From the NCBI GenBank assembly GCA_018365995.1, contig JAGZIY010000017.1:13537-77536 (forward strand): a stretch of 64,000 bases of DNA. Reading direction: 5' to 3'. The position numbers were made by a program, and so were the translations under genes. Shown one piece after another: positions 8,329-16,356 of this stretch. The stretch comes from Butyricicoccus pullicaecorum. GTDB lineage: Bacteria; Bacillota; Clostridia; Oscillospirales; Butyricicoccaceae. Every line of letters begins with the position of its first letter. Positions within the stretch are counted from its first letter, which is position 1. Under the pieces are notes generated by a model, which saw only the letters and a list, made by a program, of their open reading frames with translations, ran no database searches and was not told where the DNA came from.

Positions 8329-8997
8329 ATGCTGTATTGTCCGCTGTGTCGGGTCAAGGTTGCAGGAGATAAGCGCTGCTGCCCGTTGTGCAAGGGACAG
8401 CTCACAGGAGTTCCTGAGCCGGAGAGCGAAATTTTTCCACAGATTGTGCCACCCCATAAGCTGGCGCGTATTGCGCGGCGTATGATCACGCTCTGCTTGC
8501 TGGTCGTTGTCTTGTGCTGTATACAAATTGAAAGTGTGTGGCATCCGGCAAGTAATTGGCCATTTTTCGTCATTGCAGCGGTTGGATGTCTTTGGCTCTC
8601 TGTTATGCTGGGTATTTCCAGACGGCGTGTCCTGATGCAGAATCTAACTGCGCAGACGATCCTGTTTTCTGTCCTTGCGATTTTGTGGGATTATGGAACG
8701 GGGTGGCGGGGCTGGTCAATTGAGTGGGTCAATCCAATTCTTTGTGTATCTGCACTTACTGCGCTTTTGCTGCTCAAGGTGATTTTGCGGGTTCCTATGG
8801 TTGAAGCGGTTGGTTGGATAGGGCTTCTTTCCGTGCTTAGCTGGCTGATTCCGCTTGTCTTATTATTGTTTGGGAATATGAGCGTCGTATGGCCCAGTAT
8901 TTTATGCTGCGGTCTGTCATTCGCAGTTACAGTTATATTGGTGATTTTCTTCCATCGCTATATGCGGGAGGAAGCAGAACGCAGATTCCATTTATAA
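8329..8997 (+). CDS. Zinc-ribbon multi-pass membrane protein (DUF6320-like)
   Basis: A 222-residue protein. Residues 3-24 hold two knuckles (CPLC and CPLC) forming a rubredoxin-like zinc ribbon. After a short linker come six or so hydrophobic segments from about residue 50 to 212, ending in a charged tail. It starts immediately after the acyltransferase stop, so it is cotranscribed and coupled. It resembles the DUF6320 proteins that accompany this esterase/acyltransferase pair. A role as membrane anchor or partner for the acyltransferase is inference only. Confidence 0.7.
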   Translation: MLYCPLCRVKVAGDKRCCPLCKGQLTGVPEPESEIFPQIVPPHKLARIARRMITLCLLVVVLCCIQIESVWHPASNWPFFVIAAVGCLWLSVMLGISRRRVLMQNLTAQTILFSVLAILWDYGTGWRGWSIEWVNPILCVSALTALLLLKVILRVPMVEAVGWIGLLSVLSWLIPLVLLLFGNMSVVWPSILCCGLSFAVTVILVIFFHRYMREEAERRFHL

Positions 8998-9026
8998 AAA
9001 AGAAGGCGCTTATGCGCCTTCTTTTT
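8996..9026. terminator. Bidirectional terminator
   Basis: A run of As, a 9-bp stem AGAAGGCGC/GCGCCTTCT with TTAT loop (9001-9022), then Ts. It lies between the converging DUF6320-like and Crp genes. Confidence 0.85.
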
Positions 9027-9037
9027 GTGGGTGAAGA

Positions 9038-9715
9038 TTAGAATGTATCATTTTCAGATAGCTCTTGATACAGTTTTGATTTATCCAAGATATGGATTCC
9101 GCCGCGGGAAACTTCAATGCTTCCAGTTTGAGAAAGCTGCTTCAGGGTTCGGCTGACCGCTTCACGGGCAGAGCCGATTGCGCGTGCTAAATGTTCCTGT
9201 GTCAAAGAAATGGTGCTGTTTCCGTTGCTTGCGGATTCATCAATCAAAAAGGCTGCAACGCGCTGACGCAAGGTCATAAAAAACATACGTTCCACCGCTT
9301 GAATCAGATCAGATAGGCGTTCGGTGCTGCTGCGATAAACAAAATTTTCGACATATAGATTTTCCTCCATCAGCTGTGAAAAAACAGGTGTGGGGATAAT
9401 CAGCAAATCGCAGTCTGTCTCGGCGTCGATTTGCACATCGAATGTCATAGCAGACAGTACACAGGAAGCGGATAGGACACAGGTTTCCCCAGTGCGCAAA
9501 CGATAAATGGTCGCTTCGCGTCCGTCTGCACTCAGCAAGTAAACACGTACAATGCCGGATACAACAAATAATGGACCGATACAGCTCTGATTTCCCACTT
9601 TTATTGCTTCTCCTGCGGAGAAGTGTGCAGTGTGAGAGTGTTCCCGTACCAGTGATTTTTGCGTGTCAGATAAATGTGGCCAAAACGATTGCGCTTCCAA
9701 TAGTGTGGTATCCAA
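9038..9715 (-). CDS. Crp/Fnr-family transcriptional regulator
   Basis: A 225-residue regulator with an N-terminal cyclic-nucleotide-binding-like beta barrel (GEAIKVGNQSCIGPLFVVSG through CDLLIIPTPVF), a long dimerisation helix, and a C-terminal winged helix whose recognition helix is AIGSAREAVSRTLKQLSQ. The segment ETCVLSASCVLSAM carries a cysteine pair common in a clostridial branch; the classical FNR N-terminal iron-sulfur cysteines are absent, so it probably does not sense oxygen in the FNR way. A TTG start at 9715 is chosen because GAAGG lies 8 nt upstream; the longer frame to 9835 lacks a site. Effector and targets are unknown. Confidence 0.8.
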   Translation of the reverse strand: MDTTLLEAQSFWPHLSDTQKSLVREHSHTAHFSAGEAIKVGNQSCIGPLFVVSGIVRVYLLSADGREATIYRLRTGETCVLSASCVLSAMTFDVQIDAETDCDLLIIPTPVFSQLMEENLYVENFVYRSSTERLSDLIQAVERMFFMTLRQRVAAFLIDESASNGNSTISLTQEHLARAIGSAREAVSRTLKQLSQTGSIEVSRGGIHILDKSKLYQELSENDTF

Positions 9716-9746
9716 AAAAGCCACCTTCTTTCTATGTTTTATTTTT

Positions 9747-9775
9747 ATTGTACATGAACTTGATATATATTGCAA
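9747..9775 (-). promoter_or_regulatory. Promoter of the Crp/Fnr gene
   Basis: Minus-strand TTGCAA (9775-9770) and TACAAT (9752-9747) with a 17-bp spacer, about 30 bp upstream of the chosen start. Confidence 0.65.
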
Positions 9776-9940
9776 GGATACAGCGAACGAGACAGAACAT
9801 GTCAGTGTACGCTGGAAGAAAACAGAAAGCTGCATAGATTATACCGATTTTCCGATTGCAACAAGATTTTAAGAATTCGAAAATAAAATTTTGTTTGCTT
9901 TGTTTTATAAAGGGGCATTTTCTTGTATGAGAAAATGCGG

Positions 9941-10113
9941 TATAATAACCATATCCGCTGGAAAAGCATAGAGACAGACGGTATCGAATTTCGGAATAAC
10001 CCTGTCGTCCTGCGATGAATTCCGGCGAAGGCTGTCGATTTCAAAAATAAGATACTGGCATAGGTTCTATAACAAAGGGACATTTGCCAATATAGAAAGT
10101 GAGAGGAGAACCT
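9941..10113 (+). promoter_or_regulatory. -10 box and structured leader of the ddh pseudogene
   Basis: TATAAT at 9941-9946 is followed by a leader of about 160 nt before the ddh start. The leader contains GC-rich repeated elements such as GACAGACGGTATCG and CCTGTCGTCC that could fold, but it lacks the lysine-riboswitch consensus. The -35 (TTTTCT at 9918) is poor. No known riboswitch class is recognised. Confidence 0.35.
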
Positions 10114-10993
10114 ATGCGTATTAAAATTGGTATTTTAGGGTATGGCAACCTTGGACGTGGTGTGGAGGCTGCTATTGCACAAAACGCTGATATGGAGCTT
10201 GTTGGTGTATTTACCCGCCGTGACCCCGCTTCTGTAAAGATTGCAACTGCCGGCGTATCGGTCTATCACAGCGATGACGCAGAAAAGATGCAGGATCAAA
10301 TTGATGTTATGGTAATCTGTGGCGGCAGCGCAACAGATCTGCCTAATTTGACACCAAAGTATGCAGAATTGTTTAATGTGGTAGACATTTTCTCTGAACC
10401 GTGTCTATGCAAATGCAATTTTACCACAGGGTAAGGATTATACCTTCTGGGGGCGCGGTGTCAGTCAGGGACACTCCGATGCAATTCGCCGCATTGACGG
10501 CGTTGTGGACGCTCGTCAGTATACCTGTCCAGTAGAAGCAGCAGTAGATTCGGTACGTGCCGGAGAGAATCCGGAACTGACAACTCGTCAGAAGCACACA
10601 AGAGAGTGCTTTGTCGTTGCAGAGGAGGGTGCGGATTTGGAGCGTATTGCGCAGCAAATCAAAACCATGCCTAACTATTTTGCAGATTATGATACCACAG
10701 TGCACTTTATCTCTCAGGAAGAATTGGATAGAGAGCATAAGGGGCTGCCGCACGGTGGATTTGTGATCCGTGCGGGGAAGACCGGATTTTCCGAGGAGCA
10801 CCAGCATATCATTGAATATCGCTTACAGCTGGATTCCAATCCGGAGTTTACAGGTTCTGTTTTGGTGGCATGTGCACGCGCTGCGTATCGCATGAATCAG
10901 GCTGGGCAGTCTGGAGGAAAGACCATGCTCGATGTTGCGCCAGCGTATCTGTGCGCACAGTCTGGGGAAGAACTGAGAGCACATATGCTGTAA
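10114..10993 (+). pseudogene. ddh: meso-Diaminopimelate D-dehydrogenase, internal deletion and frameshift
   Basis: The gene begins normally after AGAGGAG (MRIKIGILGYGNLGRGVEAAI) and continues with the family block FTRRDPASVK and CGGSATDLP up to KYAELFNVVD near 10386. From there the reading frame is wrong and soon stops at 10434. The correct frame resumes immediately at FSLNRVYANAILPQGKDY and continues intact to 10993 (WGRGVSQGHSDAIRRI, then TTRQKHTRECFVVAEEG, ending GEELRAHML). Compared with family members as I remember them, about 34 codons (roughly 100 bp, not a multiple of three) are missing, including the conserved GWDPGM substrate/cofactor loop. The enzyme makes meso-DAP in one step from tetrahydrodipicolinate, so this strain would need another DAP route. 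A sequencing or assembly error cannot be excluded. Confidence 0.85.
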
Positions 10994-11103
10994 TTAAGGC
11001 TGCTTAACAGTATGTCGGAAAAGTCTTTTTGTGGTTTTGCTCGGAGCGAAGCGACTTGAAAATTTCAAAATCCGAGGGCGCTAACCTTGGATTTTGCTCT
11101 CTG

Positions 11104-11134
11104 AAAACCGGCATAGAATTTCTATGCCGGTTTT
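11104..11134 (+). terminator. Intrinsic terminator after ddh
   Basis: A long perfect stem AAAACCGGCATAGA/TCTATGCCGGTTTT with a 3-nt loop, ending in Ts on both strands. Confidence 0.85.
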
Positions 11135-11166
11135 GCCTGTTATATGAATGAAAGGAGCTTGGAACA

Positions 11167-12039
11167 ATGCCGGAACTTGGAAGAAACGATCCGTGTTGGT
11201 GTGGAAGTGGGAAGAAGTATAAGAAGTGTCATGCGGATTTTGATGAAAAACTGGAAACTTTCGCGGTCAATGGGCATGTGATCCCGACACATCAGATGAT
11301 TAAAACAGAGGAACAAATCGATGCCATTCGAAAAAGCGCTGAAATCAATATTGCTGTTTTGGATTATGTGGCAAAGCACATTCGGGCGGGGATTTCAACC
11401 GCGGAGATTGACCGTTGGGTGTATGAGGAGACTGTGCGTATGGGCGGAATACCTGCACCGCTTGGCTTTGAGGGATTTCCGAAGAGTGTATGTACCTCGG
11501 TCAACAATGAGGTCTGCCATGGGATTCCTTCTGAGGATGTGATTTTACAGGATGGTGACATCATAAATGTAGATGTATCTACGATTTTAGATGGATTTTA
11601 CTCAGATTCCTCGCGTATGTTTTGCATTGGAAAGGTTTTGCCAGAGTGGGAACGATTGGTACGGGTAACAAAGGAATGTATGGAAAAGGGTCTCGAGCAA
11701 GTCAAGCCATGGGGATTTTTGGGAGATATCGGACAGGCAATCAACGACCATGCGCAGGCAAATGGATATTCGGTCGTACGCGAGATCGGCGGACATGGGG
11801 TTGGACTGGAATTCCATGAGGACCCGTGGGTCAGTCATGTTGCAAAAGCGGGCACCGGCGTTGTTCTGGCACCCGGTATGATGTTTACCATTGAACCAAT
11901 GGTAAACATGGGTGCCGCAGATATCTTTCAGGATAGCGAAAATGGATGGACCATCTATACACAGGACAATCTGCCCTCGGCACAGTGGGAGATTCAGGTC
12001 CTTGTAACGGAAGATGGATATGAGGTGATTTCCTACTAA
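11167..12039 (+). CDS. map: Methionine aminopeptidase, type I, with SEC-C zinc motif
   Basis: A 290-residue enzyme that removes initiator methionine from new proteins. It opens with a SEC-C zinc-binding motif (C10, C12, C21, H22 in RNDPCWCGSGKKYKKCH), an extension that probably aids ribosome association. The metallopeptidase core follows: CHGIPS with the substrate-contacting His, the metal ligands in NVDVSTILDG and YSDSSRMF, GGHGVGLEFHEDP, FTIEPMV, and the final Glu in SAQWEIQVLV. AAAGGAG precedes the ATG. The gene is followed after 45 bp by an IS element that appears to have split its terminator. Confidence 0.95.
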   Translation: MPELGRNDPCWCGSGKKYKKCHADFDEKLETFAVNGHVIPTHQMIKTEEQIDAIRKSAEINIAVLDYVAKHIRAGISTAEIDRWVYEETVRMGGIPAPLGFEGFPKSVCTSVNNEVCHGIPSEDVILQDGDIINVDVSTILDGFYSDSSRMFCIGKVLPEWERLVRVTKECMEKGLEQVKPWGFLGDIGQAINDHAQANGYSVVREIGGHGVGLEFHEDPWVSHVAKAGTGVVLAPGMMFTIEPMVNMGAADIFQDSENGWTIYTQDNLPSAQWEIQVLVTEDGYEVISY

Positions 12040-12175
12040 AAACAAAATATAAACAAAAAAGCAAGGATAAAAGATTGAACTTTTTGATCCGCCCCTGTCA
12101 AGGTAGACCGGAGAAATAAATAAAATATAGTGCGGTTATGCTCGCCGTTTCCTTTTTCGGGAACGGTGAGCTTGT

Positions 12176-13147
12176 TTATGCAGCGAACTTTTCTTTGTAT
12201 TTTTGAATACGCTTATTTTCAGGAATGGGATACAGTGCAGGAGTATCGGAGTTTAATGCCTCCGTGCGGACTTCCATCGGAGTGCGGGTTTCAAAGCGCT
12301 CCTGAAAACGCTCGTAGTTGTAGAAATGGATGTATTTCTCAATGGCCGAGCGAAGGGATTTCTCGTCCTTGAACGTTTGCAGATAGTACATTTCGGATTT
12401 AATGATTCCCCAGAATCCCTCGGTTGGGCCGTTATCAATGCAGCGGCCCACTCTGGACATGGATTGCTCCATTTCTTGGTTGGTCAATTTGGTCTGGAAT
12501 ACACGACCGGTATATTGGAAACCGCGGTCTGAATGGAAGATGGGTTTGGCGTCCGGATTACTTGCAATGGCTTTGTCAAAGGTTTGGAAAACCAGCTTGT
12601 TGTCGTTGCGACGGCTTATGACATGAGAAACTACCGAACGGTCATATAGATCCAAAATCGCGCTGAGGTAGAGTTTATGGCACACAGGGCCCTCATACCA
12701 TTTAAACTCGGTTACATCCGTCACCCATTTTTCGTTCGGACCGGATGCGTTGAAATCACGTTTAAGAACGTTTCCTGCAGTCCTTTCCGGTGTAGACTTC
12801 CTGTATTTCTTCGGCTGTTTACGAATAACCGAATGCACGTTAATAGCCTGCATAATTCGATGAATCCTGTTCTTGCTGAAACAAGTCCCGTTAAGGCGGT
12901 TGATCCACGCAGTCATCCGCCGGTAGCCAAGGATATGGTTATATTGTTCGTCGTACTCGCGAATCAGCTCGGCTAAAACAAGGTTTTCCTGCTCTGCTTG
13001 CGGCACTGAACGATGCAGCCATTTGTAATAGGCCGCTTTTGAAATGCCCAATTGGCGGCACATCCAACGGATACTCCAGCCTTTTTCGGCATGGAAATGC
13101 TGAATCGCCAAATATTTTGCTTCGAAGCGTACTCTGCCAAGCCTCAC
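12176..13147 (-). CDS. IS3-family transposase OrfB (DDE integrase domain)
   Basis: A 323-residue catalytic subunit. An N-terminal HTH_21 region (QLGISKAAYYKWLHRS) precedes the rve/RNase H-fold core. The acidic triad is visible in WVTDVTEF, FHSDRGFQYT and NGPTEGFWGIIKSE. The GTG start overlaps the orfA stop (TGTGA). A -1 shift on the A7 run near 13170 in orfA enters this frame, giving the OrfAB fusion that is the active transposase in this family. Confidence 0.93.
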   Translation of the reverse strand: MRLGRVRFEAKYLAIQHFHAEKGWSIRWMCRQLGISKAAYYKWLHRSVPQAEQENLVLAELIREYDEQYNHILGYRRMTAWINRLNGTCFSKNRIHRIMQAINVHSVIRKQPKKYRKSTPERTAGNVLKRDFNASGPNEKWVTDVTEFKWYEGPVCHKLYLSAILDLYDRSVVSHVISRRNDNKLVFQTFDKAIASNPDAKPIFHSDRGFQYTGRVFQTKLTNQEMEQSMSRVGRCIDNGPTEGFWGIIKSEMYYLQTFKDEKSLRSAIEKYIHFYNYERFQERFETRTPMEVRTEALNSDTPALYPIPENKRIQKYKEKFAA

Positions 13148-13815
13148 ATCCCTTCGAATTCCTTCGCTTTTTTTAGCAGTTCTACCACCATTTCTCGTTC
13201 TTCCAACTGGCGTTTCAGGCGAAGATTCTCTCTTCGAAGGCGTTCCAACTCGTCCACCTCATCATCTGTCTTATGATGACCACGCCTGTCCACAAGACTT
13301 TCTTCCCCATTGGAGAGATGCTTTTTAACCCAACTGTAGACTTGGCTGTAAGAAACGCCGTAAAGTGCAGCCGTTCCTTTGTAGTCCTTATTATGAGTGA
13401 TGCAGTACGCTGCAATCTCTTTACGCTCTTCCAGCGTTGTCTTTCTTCTTGCGTTTGCCATATAGACCTCCCGTTTCGGATCATAATCCTTGAGTTCTTT
13501 ATTGGCATTATAACGCTGAATCCACTTTCGGAGCACCTCTCTGTTTGAAATATTGTATTTGGCTACGATATCATCCACACTGCCAATTCCGCTAAGATAC
13601 TCTTCAATGCAATGAATCTTAAATTCCTTGGAATACCTTCTGTTTCCACTTACAAAGGCTTCAATACCGTTCGCTTCGTACTTGGATATCCATCTATATA
13701 TCTCGTCACGATTCATTCCATAAACATCTTGTAATTGAGAATAGGCAACCTTACCCGACTTATACGCTTCTATGATTTCTATTTTCTTCTCTGGAGTGAA
13801 TTTTATTTTGCCCAT
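13144..13815 (-). CDS. IS3-family transposase OrfA (helix-turn-helix protein)
   Basis: A 223-residue DNA-binding subunit with three helix-turn-helix units (QLQDVYGMNRDEIYRWISKY, DDIVAKYNISNREVLRKWIQ and GTAALYGVSYSQVYSWVKKH) and a C-terminal leucine-zipper helix (DELERLRRENLRLKRQLEE). It is longer than the ~100-residue OrfA of simple IS3 members, as in the IS150 branch. AGGAGG precedes the ATG at 13815. Near the 3' end CTA AAA AAA GCG is a slippery site for programmed -1 frameshifting into orfB. Confidence 0.9.
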   Translation of the reverse strand: MGKIKFTPEKKIEIIEAYKSGKVAYSQLQDVYGMNRDEIYRWISKYEANGIEAFVSGNRRYSKEFKIHCIEEYLSGIGSVDDIVAKYNISNREVLRKWIQRYNANKELKDYDPKREVYMANARRKTTLEERKEIAAYCITHNKDYKGTAALYGVSYSQVYSWVKKHLSNGEESLVDRRGHHKTDDEVDELERLRRENLRLKRQLEEREMVVELLKKAKEFEGM

Positions 13816-13820
13816 AAAAA

Positions 13821-13870
13821 ATCCTCCTAAAGTAGATTTTGGTTTTTTCCATGGTCTACTTTAGGAGGAT
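13821..13870 (-). promoter_or_regulatory. Hairpin that would sequester the orfA ribosome binding site
   Basis: ATCCTCCTAAAGTAGA (13821-13836) and TCTACTTTAGGAGGAT (13855-13870) are perfect 16-bp complements. In minus-strand read-through RNA the orfA AGGAGG (13828-13823) is buried in this stem, which would block transposase translation from outside promoters, as known for several IS elements. Confidence 0.65.
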
Positions 13871-13988
13871 CATATCATTTATCCTTGCTTCTGATTTTGA
13901 GGAAAGTTAGACTGTAAATTATGAGAGCATCAATCGTCTCTGTTTCCCATTGAGAGTACTGCTCTGCGATAAGTATGAGTCCGGATGT

Positions 13989-15383
13989 TTATTGCTGCTC
14001 CTGAATATATCGGTCCATAGCAGCCGCTGCGCGTTTTCCGGCACCCATTGCGAGAATCACTGTGGCAGCACCGGTTACTGCGTCACCACCGGCAAAAACA
14101 CCGTCTTTACTGGTAATACCATTTTCATCATCTGCAATGATGCAGCCACGCTTATTGGTATCAAGACCGGGGGTGGTGGAACGAATGAGCGGGTTTGGGC
14201 TGGTACCGATTGCGACAATTACAGCATCTAAATCCAGAACAAATTCACTGCCTTCTACCGGAACCGGACGGCGACGACCGGATTCATCTGGCTCGCCAAG
14301 CTCCATTTGCTGACACCGCATACCTGTGACCTGATAGGTTTCCGAATCGCCGAGTACCTCAAGCGGAGCAGTCAGGAACTTAAAGACAATACCCTCTTCC
14401 TTGGCGTGATGGATTTCCTCCAGACGTGCAGGAAGCTCTGCTTCACCACGACGGTAGATGATGTAGACATCTTCTGCGCCCATACGTTTTGCAGAACGGG
14501 CTGCGTCCATTGCAACATTGCCGCCGCCGACAACAGCTACCTTTTTTGCGCGGCGAATTGGAGTATGTGCATCTTTTTTATATGCCTTCATGAGATTCAC
14601 ACGGGTCAGATATTCGTTTGCGGAATAAACACCATTGAAGTTTTCGCCGGGGATTCGCATGAAAGTCGGCAGACCTGCGCCGGAGCCTACAAAGATTGCT
14701 TCGTAGCCATCTGCAAACAGGTCATCGATGGTCTCAGAGCGACCTACAACGAAGTTCAGCACAAAGGTAACGCCTAAGTCCTTGAGAGTGTCGATTTCCT
14801 TTTGTACGATAGACTTTGGCAGACGGAATTCTGGAATCCCGTACATTAGCACGCCGCCGGCAGTGTGCAGTGCCTCGAATACGGTAACATCATAGCCCTT
14901 GCGCGCAAGGTCACCGGCACAGGTCAGACCGGCGGGACCAGCGCCAACAATAGCAACCTTATGTCCGTTGGGATCCGGTTTTGCCGTAGTTTCTGTTTGG
15001 TGTGCCATTGCATAGTCTGCAACAAAGCGTTCCAGACGACCGATGCCAACAGCTTCTCCTTTGATGGCACGCACACACTTCTGCTCACACTGGGTTTCCT
15101 GTGGGCACACGCGACCGCATACGGCAGGCAGGGCAGAGGTTTCTTTGATTTTAGCGGCAGCCTCCAAGAATTTACCCTCGGCAACCAGTGAAATAAATTC
15201 AGGGATCTGTACGCCGACCGGACAGCCCGAAACACAGGGCTTGTGCTTGCAGTTGAGGCAGCGCTGTGCCTCTTCGATTGCCATTTCAGGCGTATAGCCG
15301 GTGGTGACCTCTTCAAAGTTTTTATTTCGAATGTTTGGTGCCTGTTCGGGCATGGGAACCTTGGTCAGGGACATATTTGGCAT
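13989..15383 (-). CDS. nfnB: NADH-dependent reduced ferredoxin:NADP+ oxidoreductase, subunit B
   Basis: A 464-residue flavoprotein of the glutamate-synthase small-chain type. Two N-terminal [4Fe-4S] sites are formed by C42, C45, C50, C54 and C89, C93, C99, C103. Then come the FAD Rossmann motif VAIVGAGPAGLTCAGDLARK and the NAD(P) motif VAVVGGGNVAMDAAR, ending with GVFAGGDAVTGAATVILAMGAG. Alone it could be called GltD/GltA-like, but immediate linkage to NfnA (stop and ribosome site overlap at about 15386-15398) makes NfnB the better call. The complex bifurcates electrons among ferredoxin, NADH and NADPH in the cytosol. The start at 15383 is preceded by GGAGG. Confidence 0.9.
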   Translation of the reverse strand: MPNMSLTKVPMPEQAPNIRNKNFEEVTTGYTPEMAIEEAQRCLNCKHKPCVSGCPVGVQIPEFISLVAEGKFLEAAAKIKETSALPAVCGRVCPQETQCEQKCVRAIKGEAVGIGRLERFVADYAMAHQTETTAKPDPNGHKVAIVGAGPAGLTCAGDLARKGYDVTVFEALHTAGGVLMYGIPEFRLPKSIVQKEIDTLKDLGVTFVLNFVVGRSETIDDLFADGYEAIFVGSGAGLPTFMRIPGENFNGVYSANEYLTRVNLMKAYKKDAHTPIRRAKKVAVVGGGNVAMDAARSAKRMGAEDVYIIYRRGEAELPARLEEIHHAKEEGIVFKFLTAPLEVLGDSETYQVTGMRCQQMELGEPDESGRRRPVPVEGSEFVLDLDAVIVAIGTSPNPLIRSTTPGLDTNKRGCIIADDENGITSKDGVFAGGDAVTGAATVILAMGAGKRAAAAMDRYIQEQQ

Positions 15384-15385
15384 AG

Positions 15386-16228
15386 TTATTGTACCTCCAT
15401 CTTGTGCAGATTACATTCGTTTTCCAGTGAATCATGCTCTTCTTTTCTGTACATGGCACTGCGGCGAATGGATTCGTCAAAATCAACCAGATGTCCGTCG
15501 AAATCTGGACCATCTACACAAGCGAACTTGGTTTCTCCGCCAACGGTCAGACGGCAGCCGCCGCACATACCAGTGCCGTCAACCATTGTGGAGTTCATAG
15601 ATACAATGGTTTTAATGCCATAAGGACGTGTCGTTTCACATACGAACTTCATCATAATCATGGGACCTATCGCAATAACAGCATCATACTGATTGCCAGA
15701 GTCGATAAGCTCCTTGAGCACCTCTGTTACAAGAGCTTTGCGGCCGTTGGAGCCATCGTCGGTCACCAGATACAGGTTTGTGGAGGCGGCGCGCATTTCA
15801 TCTTCCAAAATGATGATATCCTTGTTGCGGAAGCCGGCAATCAAATCGACCTCAGCACCCATTTCATGCAGTGCCTTTGCCTGTGGATAAGCAATGGCAC
15901 AGCCCAGACCACCGCCGACAACTGCAACCTTTTTGAGACCTTCCAGTTCGCTTGCGCGACCAAGCGGACCTACAAAGTCGTGCAGGCAGTCACCGACGTT
16001 CAGCAGACCTAGCTGCTTTGTGGTGGCACCAACCTCCTGAAAGATAATCATAATAGTACCCTGCTCACGGTCATAAGAGGCGATGGTAAGCGGGATTCGC
16101 TCGCCCTCCTCGTCCACGCGCAGGATAATAAACTGCCCGGGCAGTGCTTTTTTGGCAACATGTGGGGCATGGATAATCATTTGTTTTGTGTTTGCATTGA
16201 GCGTCTGTTTTTCAAGAATTTTGTACAT
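15386..16228 (-). CDS. nfnA: NADH-dependent reduced ferredoxin:NADP+ oxidoreductase, subunit A
   Basis: A 280-residue FAD/NAD-binding subunit of the ferredoxin-NADP reductase fold (RIPLTIASYD flavin loop; VAVVGGGLGCAIAYPQAK nucleotide loop). The C-terminal [2Fe-2S] binding segment has only three cysteines (C222, C225, C237) with Asp217 where dihydroorotate dehydrogenase PyrK has its first Cys. Asp/Cys3 ligation is what I recall for NfnA, so this supports the assignment over PyrK. GGAGG precedes the ATG at 16228. It is the first gene of the nfnAB operon, with a consensus promoter at 16255-16283. Confidence 0.9.
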   Translation of the reverse strand: MYKILEKQTLNANTKQMIIHAPHVAKKALPGQFIILRVDEEGERIPLTIASYDREQGTIMIIFQEVGATTKQLGLLNVGDCLHDFVGPLGRASELEGLKKVAVVGGGLGCAIAYPQAKALHEMGAEVDLIAGFRNKDIIILEDEMRAASTNLYLVTDDGSNGRKALVTEVLKELIDSGNQYDAVIAIGPMIMMKFVCETTRPYGIKTIVSMNSTMVDGTGMCGGCRLTVGGETKFACVDGPDFDGHLVDFDESIRRSAMYRKEEHDSLENECNLHKMEVQ

Positions 16229-16254
16229 TCCAATCCACCTCCATAGTGTATCTC

Positions 16255-16283
16255 ATTATACGACAGGGGCACATGATTTGCAA
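16255..16283 (-). promoter_or_regulatory. Promoter of nfnAB
   Basis: Minus-strand TTGCAA (16283-16278), 17-bp spacer, TATAAT (16260-16255), 26 bp upstream of the nfnA start, so the leader is very short. Confidence 0.75.
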
Positions 16284-16356
16284 GAATGCTTTTCGAAAAC
16301 GTCAGGATAAGGGGAATAGTTTTGTAGAAAAAGGCAAAAACAGAGGCGAGATTGCC

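Larger units (their letters stand above)
12085..13872 (-). mobile_element. IS3-family insertion sequence (IS150-like group)
   Basis: About 1.79 kb with two overlapping minus-strand genes (orfA, orfB). Terminal inverted repeats are imperfect: TGATCCGCCCC...AGGTAGACC at the left and, on the opposite strand, TGATCCTCCTAAAGTAGACC at the right. No clear target duplication is visible at these ends; moving the ends out to TGAAC (12076) and TGATAT (13877) is possible. Both genes are intact, so the element may be active. It sits between map and nfnB. Confidence 0.85.
12059..13890. repeat. 13-bp inverted repeat flanking the IS: probable split terminator of map
   Basis: AAGCAAGGATAAA at 12059-12071 and its exact complement TTTATCCTTGCTT at 13878-13890 bracket the insertion element. 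With the element removed they would form a stem with a short AGAT-type loop, preceded by As and followed by CTGATTTT, just downstream of map. The alternative is that these 13 bp are the outermost IS inverted repeats. Confidence 0.6.

Noticed and set aside
9941..10113. Lysine riboswitch before ddh
   Set aside because: The conserved AGAGG/GGTA elements of the class are not visible.
12140..12171. Terminator at the end of orfB
   Set aside because: The hairpin GCTCGCCGTT.../...AACGGTGAGC is real but mismatched and has no T-run on the minus strand, so it was not listed as a terminator.
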